From Lampris incognitus (taxonomy: Eukaryota > Chordata > Actinopteri > Lampriformes > Lampridae): a stretch of DNA of 64,000 nt. Under the pieces are notes generated by a model. That model saw nothing but the letters and a program-made list of their open reading frames with translations, did no database searches and was not told where the DNA came from. A program made the translations under genes and the position numbers. Positions 41,356 to 53,535 of the stretch are shown piece by piece. Location of the stretch: positions 146,894,845 through 146,958,844 of the forward strand of contig NC_079212.1 in the NCBI RefSeq assembly GCF_029633865.1, written 5' to 3'. Every line of letters begins with the position of its first letter. Positions within the stretch are counted from its first letter, which is position 1.

Positions 41356-42135
41356 TCTTCTTCTACTACTACTTTCGGCTGTTCCCGTTAGGGGGCGCCA
41401 CAGCGGATCATCCGTTTCCATCTCTTCCTGTCCTCTGCATCTTCCTCTGTCACACCAGCCACCTGCATGTCCTCCCTCACCACATCCATAAACCTCCTCT
41501 TCCCTGGCAGCTCCATATTCAGCATCCTTCTCCCAACATACCCAGCATCTCTCCTCCACACATGTCCAAACTATCTCCATCTTGTCTCTCTTGCTTTGTT
41601 TCCAAACCGTCCAACCTGAGCTGTCCCTCTAATATACTCGTTCCTAATCCTGTCCTTCTTCATCACTCCCAGTGAAAATCTTATCATCTTCAACTCTGCC
41701 ACCTCCAGCTCCACCTCCTGTCTTTTTATCAGTGCCACTGTCTCCAAACCATACAACATAGCTGGTCTCACTACCATCTTGTTTAACTCTTGCTGGTACC
41801 CTTCTGTCACAAATCACTCCTGACACTCTTCTCCACCCACTCCACCCTGCCTGCACTCTCTTCTTCACCTCTCTTCTGCACTCCCCGTTACTTTGGACAG
41901 TTGACTCCAAGTATTTAAACTCATCCACCTTCATCACCTCCACTCCTTACATCCTCATCATTCCACTGTCCTCCCTCTCATTCACGCATAGGTATTCCGT
42001 CTTGCTCCTACTGACTTTCCTTCCTCTTCTCTCCAGTGCATACCTCCACCTCTCCAGGCCCTCCTCCACCTGCTCCCTACTCTCACTACAGATCACAATG
42101 CTATCCGCGAACATCATAGTCCACGGAGACTCCTG
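41356..42135 (-). mobile_element. RTE-like LINE, 3' end, truncated against a Gypsy element
   Basis: Minus strand: CTACTACTACT tail and CGTTAGGGGGCGCCACAGCG, then the C-terminal frame (41810-41571: MVVRPAMLYGLETVALIKRQ, RFGNKARETR) and the preceding frame (41943-41644: DEFKYLESTVQSNGECRREV). A 24-bp loss at 41495 removes GRPKRR-type codons relative to other copies. It ends at the RT motif region and joins Gypsy sequence at about 42136. Confidence 0.9.
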
Positions 42136-43600
42136 ACCGCCCCCGCCAAGTGGACGGAGAAGTCCTGGATGTGCAGGATGGGGTAGCGGTCTGGTGTCAG
42201 GGCGTTGTTGAGGCGGCGGTAATCACCACATGGACGACAGGCATTATTAGCCTTCGTGACCATATGCAGGGGGGAGGCCCACAGGCTGTCGGGGCGGCGC
42301 ACGATGCCGAGGCGCTCCATGTTGGCAAACTTCTCCCTGGCGATGGTGAGCTTGGCTGGGTTGCGGCACTGTGCGCGGGTAGACTGGGAGGCCGGTGGTG
42401 GTGATGTAGTGTTCCACTCCGTGCTTGGTGACTGCTGACGAGAAGATGGGCTTTGTGAGGTCCGGAACAAACACTGAAACTCATCCCCTGTGGCGAGCAT
42501 ATTGAACAGGCTGATGGGACCCACCTCCCCCAGCGCACATGAGTAGGAGCAGAAGGAGACGGCGCCAATCAAGCGGCGGTTTTTAGCGTCCACCAACAGC
42601 CCGTAAGCGCGCAGGAAATCCGCGTCCAGGAGGGGAATGGACACCTTCGCCATCAGAAAGTCCCACCTCCACATACTTCATGCTATAGGTGCGGACGGGG
42701 CTGCCGTTGGCAGCAACCATGGGGGGAGGGGATCCGCCGGCCATCGCGTCCACTGGTGTCGCAGGCAGGATGATCCGCTGCGCGCCCGAATCAACTAGCA
42801 ACCGCCGGCCGGAGATGGCATCCTGAATAAACAGCAGCCTGCCTTCCTGGCCAGGTCTCAGGGCTACTACTGAGCGCCGCCCCTGGCTTTTCCCACCCAG
42901 CTGAAAGTGCATGGTGCACGGCACTGCTTGGCTTTGGCTCCAAACCTAGCATGGTAGAAGTGCAGTCCCCCTGAGTCCTGCTGCCGACGAGAAACTGCTG
43001 CAGCGGTGACGCCCACAGCCTCAACCAGCGGTGGTGGAAGAGCGTGGGCAGGCAGCAGAGCGGCCTCACACTGCTGTCGGCTGGCAAGAAAAATCCCGTC
43101 AGCCTTCGTGGCCAACTCCCGAAAGTTGCTGGTGGTGGACAACTTGGAGCTTCCCAAGGCAGGACGGACGTGCGAGGGGATCTGACGGAGGAACAGCTGG
43201 CCGAAAAGGAAGGCGGGGTTGCACGAACCCAGCATACTCAGCATCTTGTCCATTAGCTCCGATGGCTTGCCGTCTCCCAAGCCTTGCAGCGAAAACCACC
43301 ACTCTGCCCGCTCCACCTCTGCTGGCTCAAAAGCCTGCAGCAAGTGTCTCTTAATCGTGCCGTGCGTATCCATGGGCGGCGGGGCTTGCAGCAGGCCCAA
43401 TATCCGTGACGTCATGACATAGTAGTACCTGGTCTCATCCACGGGGATGTTCCTAGCTGCGAACTGGGCCTCGATGTGAGCGAACCATGCTGCCACAGCC
43501 GTCTCCCAGGAGTCGGGCGGTTGGAGTGAGATGGCGTTAGCCACTGCTGCTGCACTGGGAGCTTCGGTCTCCATGACTCACGCCGGGATCACCGATGCGG
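42136..43600 (-). mobile_element. Ty3/Gypsy fragment: gag, protease and start of reverse transcriptase
   Basis: A minus-strand gag-like frame of 235 codons (43574-42867) starts METEAPSAAAVANAI, contains VAAWFAHIEAQFAARNIPVD and PAFLFGQLFLRQIPSHVRPA, and ends with GLHFYHARFGAKAKQCRAPC. An overlapping frame (42924-42583) has a retroviral-type aspartic protease motif, LLVDSGAQRI. Frames at 42674-42114 continue into linker and the first RT blocks (FANMERLGIVRRPDSLWASP, CRPCGDYRRLNNALTPDRYP). The RT catalytic core, RNase H, integrase and both LTRs are missing. It is cut on the left by the RTE and on the right by a LINE. Confidence 0.9.
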
Positions 43601-45645
43601 AGGATGACAGAATATTATATTCCCCTTCTCTATCTGAGAATATGTTTTGTATATTACTGGGTAGTAGAGTGTTTCTTGCTTTGAACATTATTTTTGCTGT
43701 GCTAAATTCTACTAAATCCCTGAACTTCAAGGCACTTGACTTTAAAACCAGCTTGTTGGTGTGTTCACCATATCCTAGATTGTTGACTATCCTTATGGCT
43801 CTTTTTTGTAGTATACATAATGGTTGTAGGTTGGTTTTGTAGGCATTGCGCCATACCTCCACACAGTAGATCAGATATGGCCAAATAAATGAACAACACA
43901 GAGTGTACAATGTTTTATGATCAAGAATGTGTCTTGCTTTTCCCATGATGCAATGCTCCTTGCCAGCTTTGCTCGCACACATGTTATGTGAGGTTTCCAG
44001 CAGATTGTGTGGTCTAGTATCACACCGAGGAATTTATTTTCATATACTTTTTCTAGTTTGACATTGTCTATCATCACTTCTACTTTGGTGTTTATTTTAT
44101 GATTTCCAAACAACATAAACTTTGTTTTGTCCTGATTTAAGGATAATTTGTTTTTGTCAAACCACTGTTTTAATTTTTCCATTTCTATTGTGGTCACCTC
44201 CAAAAGCTGCTGTAAATTCTCACCAGAACAAAATACATTCATGTCATCAGCAAATAGAACACATTTCAATATTTTTGATATCTTGCATATATAATTTAAG
44301 TACAGAATGAACAAGTTTGGCCCTAAAACCGACCCCTGGGGTACACCACAAGTAATATCCATGCATGTTGATGACTATCATTACAAACTGCTGCCTGTTA
44401 CTTAAATAGCTTCTTAACCAGTTCTGCTCCACCCCTCTGATACCACACCTTTCCAATTTGTCTAATAATTTATTGTGATCAATAGTGTCAAAAGCTTCTT
44501 TTTTTTAGATCTATAAATATTCCCACAGCAAAATGTTTTGGTCTATACAGTTAGTTATTTCTTCAATTAATTCAATGAGTGCCAGACATGTGGATCTGTT
44601 TGGTCAAAACCTGTACTTGCTATCGGTAAGCAGATTGGACTCCTCAATGAATTTGTCTAGACTAACAGTAAATAGTTTTTCTAATATTTTGGAGAATTGT
44701 GACAATAATGAAATCGGTCTGTAGTTTGCAACTTGGTGTCCATCTCTGGTTTTATATAAGGGTATGACTTTTGCTGTTTTCATTTTGCTTGGAACTTCCC
44801 CAGTTTGAAAGGACATGCTATAGATGTGGGTTAGTGGTTTAGCAATACATTCTATTACTTTCTTAACTACTGTCATATCAGTATCATTCCAGTCAGCAGA
44901 TTACTTTTGTTCTCGCATTTGTTTACAACGTCCATGATCTCCATCTCTTCTACCGCTCTAAGAAAATTTGAATTTGGATTTCTGTCCCCATATTCACTCT
45001 GATTCTCCTCTGTGATTGTTTGTGTGTCATTGATTTTTCCTCCCAGTTTTTTGCCACAATTACTAAGAATCTGTTGAAGCCACTGACCATGTCTTCCATG
45101 TTATTTATAGTCTTATCATTATCTGTAAAGTACTGAGGGCAGCTTGGGCTTCAGGACCTGTTTCTAATAATACTAGTCAACACATTCTATATACCTTTGG
45201 TGTTGCTTTTATTGGTCTCTAATTCTTTATTGTGGCATTTCTTCTTGCATATCCTCATAATGTTTGTTAGCTTGTTTTTCTATTTTCTGTATTTCTGGTT
45301 CAACAGTTCTGTGCTTTATGAATTCTTTATAGAGCTTTGTTTTATGACAAGTGTTACGTAGTCCCTTTGTGATCCATGGACTATCTTTATATTTCTATTT
45401 ACTGTTGAATTGTTCTACTGGACGGTTTTTGTCATATAAGTATTGAAATATGTTTAGGAATGCATCATAAGCTTTGTCAGTGTTTTTTCTTTGTAAACAA
45501 TACTCCAGTTGTATGTTAGTAATTCATTTTTGAAAGCATTCATGGATTCCTCTGTTCTTACTCATATATATCTAATGTTGTTGGGAACTTTGTTCTTTCT
45601 AAAATTGCAGTCATAAATAGAAAAAAACATGTTTTCATGTTTCGA
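43601..45645 (-). mobile_element. LINE (Jockey/CR1-like group) reverse transcriptase, decayed
   Basis: Minus-strand order is preserved across frames. 44876-44604 has KTAKVIPLYKTRDGHQVANY RPISLLSQF-type blocks, and 44456-44247 has NWLRSYLSNRQQFV. 44362-43871 has GVPQGSVLGPNLFILYLNYI and the catalytic FADD, then FDKNKLSLNQDKTKFMLFGN. 43982-43578 gives the C-terminus (LQKRAIRIVNNLGYGEHTNK). Bases 44880-45645 look like its upstream part but have many stops. The 3' end is replaced by Gypsy sequence at 43600. Exact clade not decided. Confidence 0.85.
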
Positions 45646-45654
45646 AAAGTGAAA

Positions 45655-46995
45655 AATTTTCCCAGCATTGGATGGTGGTCTGTATGATGAGTTTGGAGAC
45701 CAAGAAGAGGAAGCGAGTGAAGGCAGAGCCAAGGATCAAATGGTAGAAGTTGAAGAAGGAAGACTGTTGTGTGGAGTTCAGGCAGGAGTTAAGACAGGTA
45801 CTGGGTGGTAGTGAAGAGTTGCTGGATGGCGGGACAACCACTGCAGAAATAGTGAGGGAGACAGCTAGGAAGGTACTTGTTGTGTCATCAGGACAGAGGA
45901 AGGAAGACAAGGAGACTTGGTGGTGGAATGAGGAAGTACAGCAAAGTATACAGAGGAAGAGGTTGGCAAAGAAGAAGTGGGATAGTAAGAGAGATGAAGA
46001 AAGTAGACAGGAGTACAAGGAGATGCAGCGTAAAGCAAAGAGAGAGGTGGCAAAGGAAAAGGCGTATGGTGAGTTGTATGACAGGTTAGACACTAAGGAA
46101 GGAGAAAAGGACTTGTACCGATTGGCTAGACAGAGGGACTGAGTTGTGAAGGATGTCCAGCAAGTCAGGGCGATCAAGGATAGAGATGGAAATGTGCTGA
46201 GAAGTGAGGAGAGTGTGTTGAGAGAAGATGGCAGGAGTACTTTGAGGGGCTGATGAATGAAGAAAATGAAAGAGAAAGTTGGATGATGCAGGGATAGTGA
46301 ATCAGGAAGTGCGGTGGCTAGGCAAGAAGGAAGTGAGGGCAGCTATGAGGAAGGTGAAGAGTGGAAAGGCAGTTAGTCCAGATGACATATCTGTGGAGGC
46401 ATGGAGATGTTTAGGAGAGATGGCAGTGGGGTTTTTAACTAGATTGTTTAACAATCTTGGAAAGTGAAAGGATGTGTGTGTGTGACAGTGGTGAGGTGTG
46501 TGGTTGGAATGACAGATGGGTTCAAGGTGGAGGTGGGATTACATTAAGGTTCGGCTCTGAGCCCTTTCTTGTTTGCAGTGGTGATGGACAGGTTGATGGA
46601 CAAGATCAGGCAGGAGTCTCTGTGGACTATGATGTTTGCGGATGACACTGTGATCTGTAGTGAGAGTAGAGTGCAGGTGGAGGAGAGCCTGGAGAGGTGG
46701 AGGTATGCACTGGAGAGAAGAGGATTGAAAGTCAGTAGGAGCAAGATGGAATACCTATGTGTGAATGATAGGGAGGGCAGTGGAATGGTGAGGATGCAAG
46801 GAGTAGAGGTCATGGGTGCAAGTCCATGAATACCGGGATGGCATCCACAGGGTTAGTGGTTGTGTCAGGAAGGGCATCTGACATAACATTTTGCCAAACC
46901 ATTAAGCGGATCAACAAGACCGCCATCAGTGCTGTGCCCTCACAGAGTACTGATGGATACTATCAAATCCACTGTGGCGCCCCCTGGGAAACAGG
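45655..46995 (+). mobile_element. RTE-like LINE with internal deletions and a different 3' end
   Basis: 45750-46142 encodes the linker between endonuclease and RT (EFRQELRQVLGGSEELLDGG, NEEVQQSIQRKRLAKKKWDS). 46279-46467 has the early RT (VRAAMRKVKSGKAVSPDDIS). 46569-46829 has the RT core with MFADDTVICSESRVQVEESL. The middle of RT is deleted near 46460-46500. After MVRMQGVEVMG the copy loses similarity to the other RTEs. It ends in a separate tail (AGGAAGGGCATCTGACATAA, ATCCACTGTGGCGCCCCCTG) and a GAAGAA run. Confidence 0.85.
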
Positions 46996-47039
46996 GAACA
47001 AGCTGAAAGAAGAAGAAGGGGTGGGTCTTGCTTGACCCA

Positions 47040-47360
47040 CATAATAATCTGATGCAAAAAGTTAACTTAATTTTTTAAGTACATCAAGCAGGGTATTTTT
47101 ATCAGTGTATGAGGGTAGGGATCGGTATTTCCGTTGTAGAAGTCATTGTTCAGCAACCTGCCACATTATTTGTAAATGGGGTGACATGTTGTAGAAGAAA
47201 CACTCTTTCCAATCGAACAGATCTAAACTACAACACGTTTCCTTGTGTTTCTTCGTGTGTCCCTCCTGGTGAACACACACACATCATTATTCTCGGCGAT
47301 GAAGTGTATTTGTGAATCAGGGTAGTGAACACGGACGGTGCTGTTGGGAAAAAGAAAAAA
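47040..47360. other. Intergenic, no feature identified
   Basis: Unique-looking sequence between the RTE and SINE material. Confidence 0.5.
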
Positions 47361-47367
47361 AAAGTTA

Positions 47368-47715
47368 GCATTGTCGCCCGTGGTGTGGGAGATCCGGGTT
47401 CGCGTCCCGGTTCCGGGCTGCCCCCCGAGTCCGCTACATTGGTGTCAGAAGTGGGATGGTGAGACCGTGAGGCCATCGGAAGCACGTGCGCCCAGAGGCG
47501 TGAGGGAGCTGATATGCTGAAGCGCGGGAACGCGCTGCCCGAAGGAGGATGGTGGTGTAACGATCACGGATAACTAGACTCGCTAGCCCTTGGCTAACGG
47601 GTTGGACCCTTTAGTCGACTGGTTGGCGTTGTCGCCCGTGGTGCGGGAGACCCGGGTTTGCGTCCCGGCTGCGGCGGTTCCTGGGCTGGCCCCTGATTTC
47701 GCTGCAATATGATCG
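47368..47715 (+). mobile_element. Tandem third-family SINE copies
   Basis: Two tRNA-like units in a row. 47368-47450 has GTTAGCATTGTCGCCCGTGG and GATCCGGGTTCGCGTCCCGG. 47560-47710 has CGGATAACTAGACTCGCTAG, GTTGGCGTTGTCGCCCGTGG and ACCCGGGTTTGCGTCCCGGC. Between them lies a word of the type TTGGTGTCAGAAGTGGGATG. Confidence 0.75.
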
Positions 47716-48535
47716 GGAGGGCCGTGAAGAGAGAGGGGTTTGAAAGGTAAAGGGAAAAGTCACTGATCTGAATCTTAAAATGAGAGTCTGTCTTCGCTTC
47801 CTGCGGGGATGGAATAACAAGTCTGACTTGCGATGTTTTTTTCACCTAATTGCCACAAATGAGGAAAATTATAACCAAATAAAAACGACTCAAAATCTGA
47901 TTTACAAATAAAATCCTGACGACACTCGTCGACCTGTCTCTCAGTGGTAAAAGACCCCAGGTGGAGAGAGAGAAAGAGAGAGAACAGAAGATAGTGGGTT
48001 GAACATCTCCAACTTCCTGTCAATACAAATGTGTGATAGCCAGTCAAGACCTTGGATTAGTTGTTGCCACGTCAGCATCACCTGTCATAATCCTGGCTGA
48101 GGAGTTGTGGCAGGTTGCATCATCGGTTGTTTCTGCAGGCCTTCAGGTCCAAGCAGACCTGAAGGCTGCTCGCGACTTAAAACTGATGAAACCTGATGAC
48201 TCTGATGAGCAGGTGTAGGAGAGTTACATGCCTCTACACATCTTTCCTGTTTTTCTCTCGCGTCTCTCTCCTGTCCTCTTCCTCCTCCTCTCTACCTCTC
48301 TTTTACTTTGTCTGTCCCTGCCTTTTGTTCATATGCACACAAAGACACACACTTGGAAAGACACGAACAACATGCTGCACACATTAACACACAAATACTA
48401 ACATACAAACAAATATGTGCACACATGTATAGGCACACACACAAGCATACGTTCTTTTCTTCTCTTGTCCTGTCTTCATGTTGAAACCTGTCTTGTGTTG
48501 ACAGTGTCACCTAAAACACACACACACACAAGCTC
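47716..48535. other. Intergenic, one hairpin, otherwise nothing identified
   Basis: Holds an 11-bp perfect inverted repeat, GCCTTCAGGTC (48139) and GACCTGAAGGC (48156), with a 6-base loop, plus CA-rich tracts at 48335-48530. Confidence 0.6.
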
Positions 48536-48539
48536 TCAT

Positions 48540-50228
48540 CCCACTACCTGTCTGCTGGACCTGATACCATCCAGCCTCCTATACACCATTCCCCCCGCAC
48601 TTAACCCTGCAGTCACACACATCATCAACTCCTCACTGCAACAGGTGTGTTCCCCACTGCATTTAAGCAAGCTCGAGTCCCCCCACTGCTCAAAAGACCT
48701 ACACTCAACCCAGCCCAGGTTGAGACCTACAGACCAGTTTCACTCCTACCCTTTCTTTCAAAAATACTTGAGCGCACGGTCTTTGACCAAGTCTCTGAAT
48801 TCCTTTCTGAGAATAATCTGTACGATCTGAATCAGTCTGGCCTTAAGTGGGGTCACTTTACCGAGACTGCACTCCTGTCGGTAATGGAATCACTGCGTTT
48901 GGCTAGAGCTGCTGGTCAGTCCTCAGCTTTACTGCTGCTAGATGTCAGCTGCCTTTGACATGGCTAACCGCCAAATCCTCCTCTCCACACTCACTGAGCT
49001 TGGTATCTCAGGATCTGCCCTCCACTGGTTCATGTCCTCTCTCTCGGGGAGATCTATTAGAGTATCTTGGAGAGGAGAAGTGTGCAAACCGCACGGCTTA
49101 TCCACAGGGGTGCCTCAAGGGTCAGTGCTCGGTCCCCTTCTCTTCTCAGTATACACCATCTCACTTGCTGCAATCATCCGCTCCCATGGTTTCTCATACC
49201 ATTGCTGTGCTGACGATACCCAGCTCTTCCTATCATTCCTGCCAGATGACCTCACAGTCTCGGCACGGATATCATCATGCCTAGCGGATATCTGCATGGA
49301 TGAAAGAACGCCACCTTCAGCTTAACCTTTCTAAGACTGAGCCCCTTCTCATCCCAGCAACAGATCAATATCCAGCTCGGATCAACCCAACTCATGCCCA
49401 CAAAGTCTGCCTGAAACCTGGGTGTCATGATTGTTGACCAAGTAACCTTTAAGGTTCATGTGGCCTCGATTGCTCGGTCTTGCCGATTTGCCATGTACAA
49501 CATTAGGAAAATTAGACCCTACCTGTCTGAGCATGCAGTACAACTCCTGGTACAGGCTCTTGTTATATCACGAATTGACTACTGCAACTCCTTAATGGCA
49601 GGTCTCCCTGCATGCACTTTCAAACCTCTGCAAATGATCCAGAATGTGGTGCCACGTCAGGTCTTCAACCAGCCCAAAACAGCACATGTCACTCCGCTGT
49701 TCATGTCCCTCCACTGGCTCCCAGTTGCTGCCGGCATCAAATTCAAAACCTTGATGCTCGCTTACAGAACAGCAACTAAGGCGGCTCCCCTCTACCTGAA
49801 CTTCCTCATTCAAGACTACACTCAGTCCTGCTCCCTACGCTCTGCCAATGAAAGGCGCCTGGCACTTCTGCCACAACGGGGCCCTAAGTCACTAGCCAGA
49901 CTCTTCTCTTCTGTAGTTCCCCGGTGGTGGAACGAGTTACCAAACTCCATTCAATCTGCTCAGTCCCTCTCCATCTTTAAGAAGAGGCTAAAGACCCAGC
50001 TCTTTCTCCAACACCTCTTCACCTGATAGTATTAAAAAAATCAAATCAAATCCCCTTCTGCACACCTTTGCCTTTGTGCACTGCCTGTTGACACCAATGT
50101 CCTATCGGACTTGAACCTAGTTTTTTGACACTTCATTGCGTTGTAACCTCCTGACTAGATCCTTGCTTGTGTTGTATTAACTCTCAGATGTACGTCACTT
50201 TGGATGAAAGCGTCTGCTAAATGAAATT
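48540..50228 (+). mobile_element. L2/CR1-like LINE, reverse transcriptase to 3' end
   Basis: Plus strand in four frames. 48647-48958 has ETYRPVSLLPFLSKILERTV and ENNLYDLNQSGLKWGHFTET; 48942-49325 has STGVPQGSVLGPLLFSVYTI and a catalytic block reading CADDTQLF instead of the usual YADD. 49427-50026 gives the C-terminal region (IARSCRFAMYNIRKIRPYLS, LALLPQRGPKSLARLFSSVV, SIFKKRLKTQLFLQ). The 3' end has CACTTTGGATGAAAGCGTCT then GCTAAATG, the tail also borrowed by a SINE at 29965. At least three frameshifts disable it. Confidence 0.92.
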
Positions 50229-50229
50229 G

Positions 50230-51075
50230 TAACATTGTAGCAAGCTTGGATGTACGTCATCACCGGAGGTCACTCGGGGTCAAGCATGACTGTCCTCCTT
50301 CCAGGTCCTTGTGGGTAGACGCCTGCATGTGACAGCTTTTTACGTTGAGTGGCTGATGCTCCTGTAGCCACCACACAGTCCTTGGCAGGGGGTGGCCAGA
50401 GTCCAACGGCATGGAGAACCAAGACCACCCTCTGGTGCAGCCTTCATCCGCCTTCACTGGCTCTGGACGTGCGTACACACACGCACACGTTTGCACTTGC
50501 AAACGCATATGCACACATTGATATACACACAAATGCACATTAAATTCTCCTCCCTCTTCTGCCCTATCTTTATGTTGTAACCGCTTGTTTTGACAGCATC
50601 ACCTATCTCACACACACACACACTCTGTATTGAGAGGAAGTGGGAGAAGTCCAGATGGTGAACCAATGAGGGGGGACCTAACCTTCTCATGATACCAAAT
50701 AGAAATTTAACATATCTGATCCCAGCTGGCCGTTTGGCCCTCGGGCTCGCGGCTCTTCAGACGTGCCAAACGTTTTGCCCGGCCAGCCGGGAGGATGGAG
50801 GGCCACACGCTGGTGGCCCCGGCCCCACCTGACGCCCGGCCGTTGTGCACTGGAGCTTGAAATTACAGAAGAAGGAGGTGGAACCAGAGAGGAGGCACCG
50901 GCAGACAGCTGGCCTCCTGTTTCTCTCTGCTCACACATACGATGCAAATGAGACACTTGGAAAACCACAGCAGTGATGTGATAGAGACCAGACCGAAGCC
51001 AACGATGATGATGACGATGATGAAGATAGGAAAGAGAAATATCGAGGAATGCTTTATTTGGAGACATAAAGAAAA
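50230..51075. other. Intergenic, no gene seen
   Basis: Contains CA/GC-rich words at 50478-50540 and 50610-50625 but no coding homology. Confidence 0.5.
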
Positions 51076-51097
51076 CAAAATTTGTATTATTGTCATA

Positions 51098-51100
<3 letters not shown>

Positions 51101-51160
<60 letters not shown>

Positions 51161-51161
51161 C

Positions 51162-51206
<45 letters not shown>
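51101..51206. repeat. Compound (TG)n(TA)n(CA)n(TA)n microsatellite
   Basis: The order of runs is self-complementary, so this tract can fold on itself. It borders the foldback element at 51215-51635. Confidence 0.95.
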
Positions 51207-51210
<4 letters not shown>

Positions 51211-51214
51211 TTAT

Positions 51215-51635
51215 GTCACCACGGATACAGGAAAAAAGATGTTAGTGCATCGCAGTACAGGCCTGTTTGGTGCGTCTCACACTCATCAGCTGCTAATGAA
51301 AATGTTTTTTCACAAAGAATCATACAGTTACCTTGTCCAGCGGCACGCCCCTAATTTCCACTGGGCAGCGACCAATCACATGAGGAAACATTGAAATTAT
51401 AACAACCAATGGGGTAGGTACTTATGATGCACAGCAATTGGTTGTTATAATTTGAATGTTTCCCATGTGATTGGTCGCTGTCCAACCGAAATTAGGGGCG
51501 TGCCGCTGGGCAACGTCACGGTATGATTCTTTGTGAAAGAAAACATCAGCAGCTGATGAGTCGCACGAACCAGGCCTGTACTGCGATGCACTAACATCTT
51601 TTTCCTGTATCCGTGTTGATATTCCGCCCCTCATT
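51215..51635. mobile_element. Foldback element: two arms of about 195 bp in inverted orientation
   Basis: Left arm (about 51222-51410) and right arm (about 51440-51630) are reverse complements at roughly 85-90%. Shared blocks include CGGATACAGGAAAAA, GATGTTAGTGCATCGCAGTA, CAGCGGCACGCCCCTAATTT and CAGCGACCAATCACATG. The centre is a short spacer near 51415-51438. No ORF of its own is visible. It fits a long-palindrome MITE or foldback transposon. Confidence 0.9.
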
Positions 51636-51847
51636 AGCTGAGCCCTCACAACACCATTGGCGGTTTTGGGGAAAAAAACGCTATATATATATATAAATGT
51701 TGCCTTTAAGGCATAATGATTGATGGACCTTTATTTTGACAAGACTTTTATTTTGATAAGTGTTAGCCATCACGTCCTGTCAGACATGTTTGGGAAGCTG
51801 GCTGAATTTGTCTAATGTTTGCGTTCGTTTAGTTACAACCCCAAGGA

Positions 51848-51940
51848 AGTACTGCACAACCAAGGAACTACTACACAACCAAGGAACTACTGCACAACCA
51901 AGGAACTACTACACAACCAAGGAACTACTACACAACCCTC
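51848..51940. repeat. 19-bp tandem repeat, five copies
   Basis: Unit CAAGGAACTACTACACAAC with TACTGC/TACTAC alternation. Confidence 0.93.
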
Positions 51941-52294
51941 ACTGTCAACACCAGAGGCAATGTCGTGAGTAAGTAATTCCATTGTACTTATAAGTTAATG
52001 TTATTTACATGAAAGGGCATTTGATTTGTTTGTAATTAAAAGGGTTTTATTTACACGTATTTACGTTTGAAAAAACGCATGCTACCCATAAAATGGTGAT
52101 TGTTTATATTGTTTTGTTCCAGTTTTCTGTGTGTGTGTGTGTGAGATGGTGTAAAGAGACACACTAAACAGCGAGTAAAGCTGACTACGACTCAAGTCAT
52201 CATTCTGCGAGAAAGAGTTTAGCTAGCGGGATAGCTGCAGCTTCTACGCTGTACTGAAGACAACATTTTATAGATGAATATATACTGTCCTGCC

Positions 52295-53535
52295 CCTGCT
52301 TCCATGTAGTCTCCACCCTGCTACCATGTATTCTCCAACCTGCTACTATGTAGTCTCCACCCTGCTACCATGTAGTCTCCACCCTGCTACCATGTAGTCT
52401 CCATTCTGCTACCATGTAGTCTCCAGCCTGCTTCCATGTAGTCTCCACCCTGCTACCATGTAGTCTCCAGCCTGCTACCATGTAGTCTCCAGCCTGCTAC
52501 CATGTAGTCTCCACCCTGCTACCATGTAGTCTCCAGCCTGCTACCATGTAGTCTCCAGCCTGCTACCATGTAGTCTCCACCCTGCTACCATGTAGTCTCC
52601 AGCCTGCTACCATGTAGTCTCCAGCCTGCTACCATGTAGTCTCCGCCCTGCTAAAGTGTAGTCTCCAGCCTACTACCATGTAGTCTCCAGCCTGCTACCA
52701 TGCAGTCTCCGCCCTGCTAAAGTGTAGTCTCCAGCCTACTACCATGTAGTCTCCAGCCTGCTAAAGTGTAGTCTCCAGCCTACTACCATGTAGTGTCCAG
52801 CCTGCTACCATGTAGTCTCCAGCCTGCTACCATGTAGTCTCCATTCTGCCACCATGTAGTCTCCAGCCTGCTTCCATGTAGTCTCCAGCCTGCTACCATG
52901 TAGTCTCCAGCCTGCTACCATGTAGTCTCCACCCTGCTACCATGTAGTCTCCATTCTGCTACCATGTAGTCTCCAGCCTGCTACCATGTAGTGTCCAGCC
53001 TGCTACCATGTAGTCTCCAGCCTGCTACCATGTAGTCTCCGCCCTGCTAAAGTGTAGTCTCCAGCCTACTACCATGTAGTCTCCAGCCTGCTACCATGCA
53101 GTCTCCGCCCTGCTAAAGTGTAGTCTCCAGCCTACTACCATGTAGTCTCCAGCCTGCTACCATGTAGTCTCCGCCCTGCTAAAGTGTAGTCTCCAGCCTG
53201 CTACCATGTAGTCTCCGCCCTGCTAAAGTGTAGTCTCCAGCCTACTACCATGCAGTCTCCATTCTGCTACCATGTAGTCTCCAGCCTGCTACCATGTAGT
53301 CTCCATTCAGCTACCATGTAGTCTCCAGCCTGCTACCATGTATTCTCCAGCCTGCTACCATGTAGTCTCCAGCCTGCTACCATGTAGTCTCCAGCCTGCT
53401 AAAGTGTAGTCTCCAGCCTGCTACCATGTAGTCTCCAGCCTGCTACCATGTAGTCTCCAGCCTGCTACCATGTAGTCTCCAGCCTGCTAAAGTGTAGTCT
53501 CCAGCCTGCTAAAGTGTAGTCTCCAGCCTGCTAGC
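52295..53535. repeat. 22-bp minisatellite, about 57 copies
   Basis: Unit CTCCAGCCTGCTACCATGTA then GT, with recurrent variants CTCCGCCCTGCTAAAGTG, CTCCACC and CTCCATTC. The variants occur in blocks, which shows higher-order duplication. No spacers of unrelated sequence separate the units. Confidence 0.97.

Noticed and set aside
40791..41391. Open frames in the CpG-rich region
   Set aside because: GC-rich and CT-repeat sequence gives long frames by composition; peptides are low-complexity Arg/Glu or Ser/Leu runs.
52295..53535. CRISPR-like regular repeats
   Set aside because: Units are contiguous with no unique spacers, there are no cas genes, and the DNA is vertebrate.
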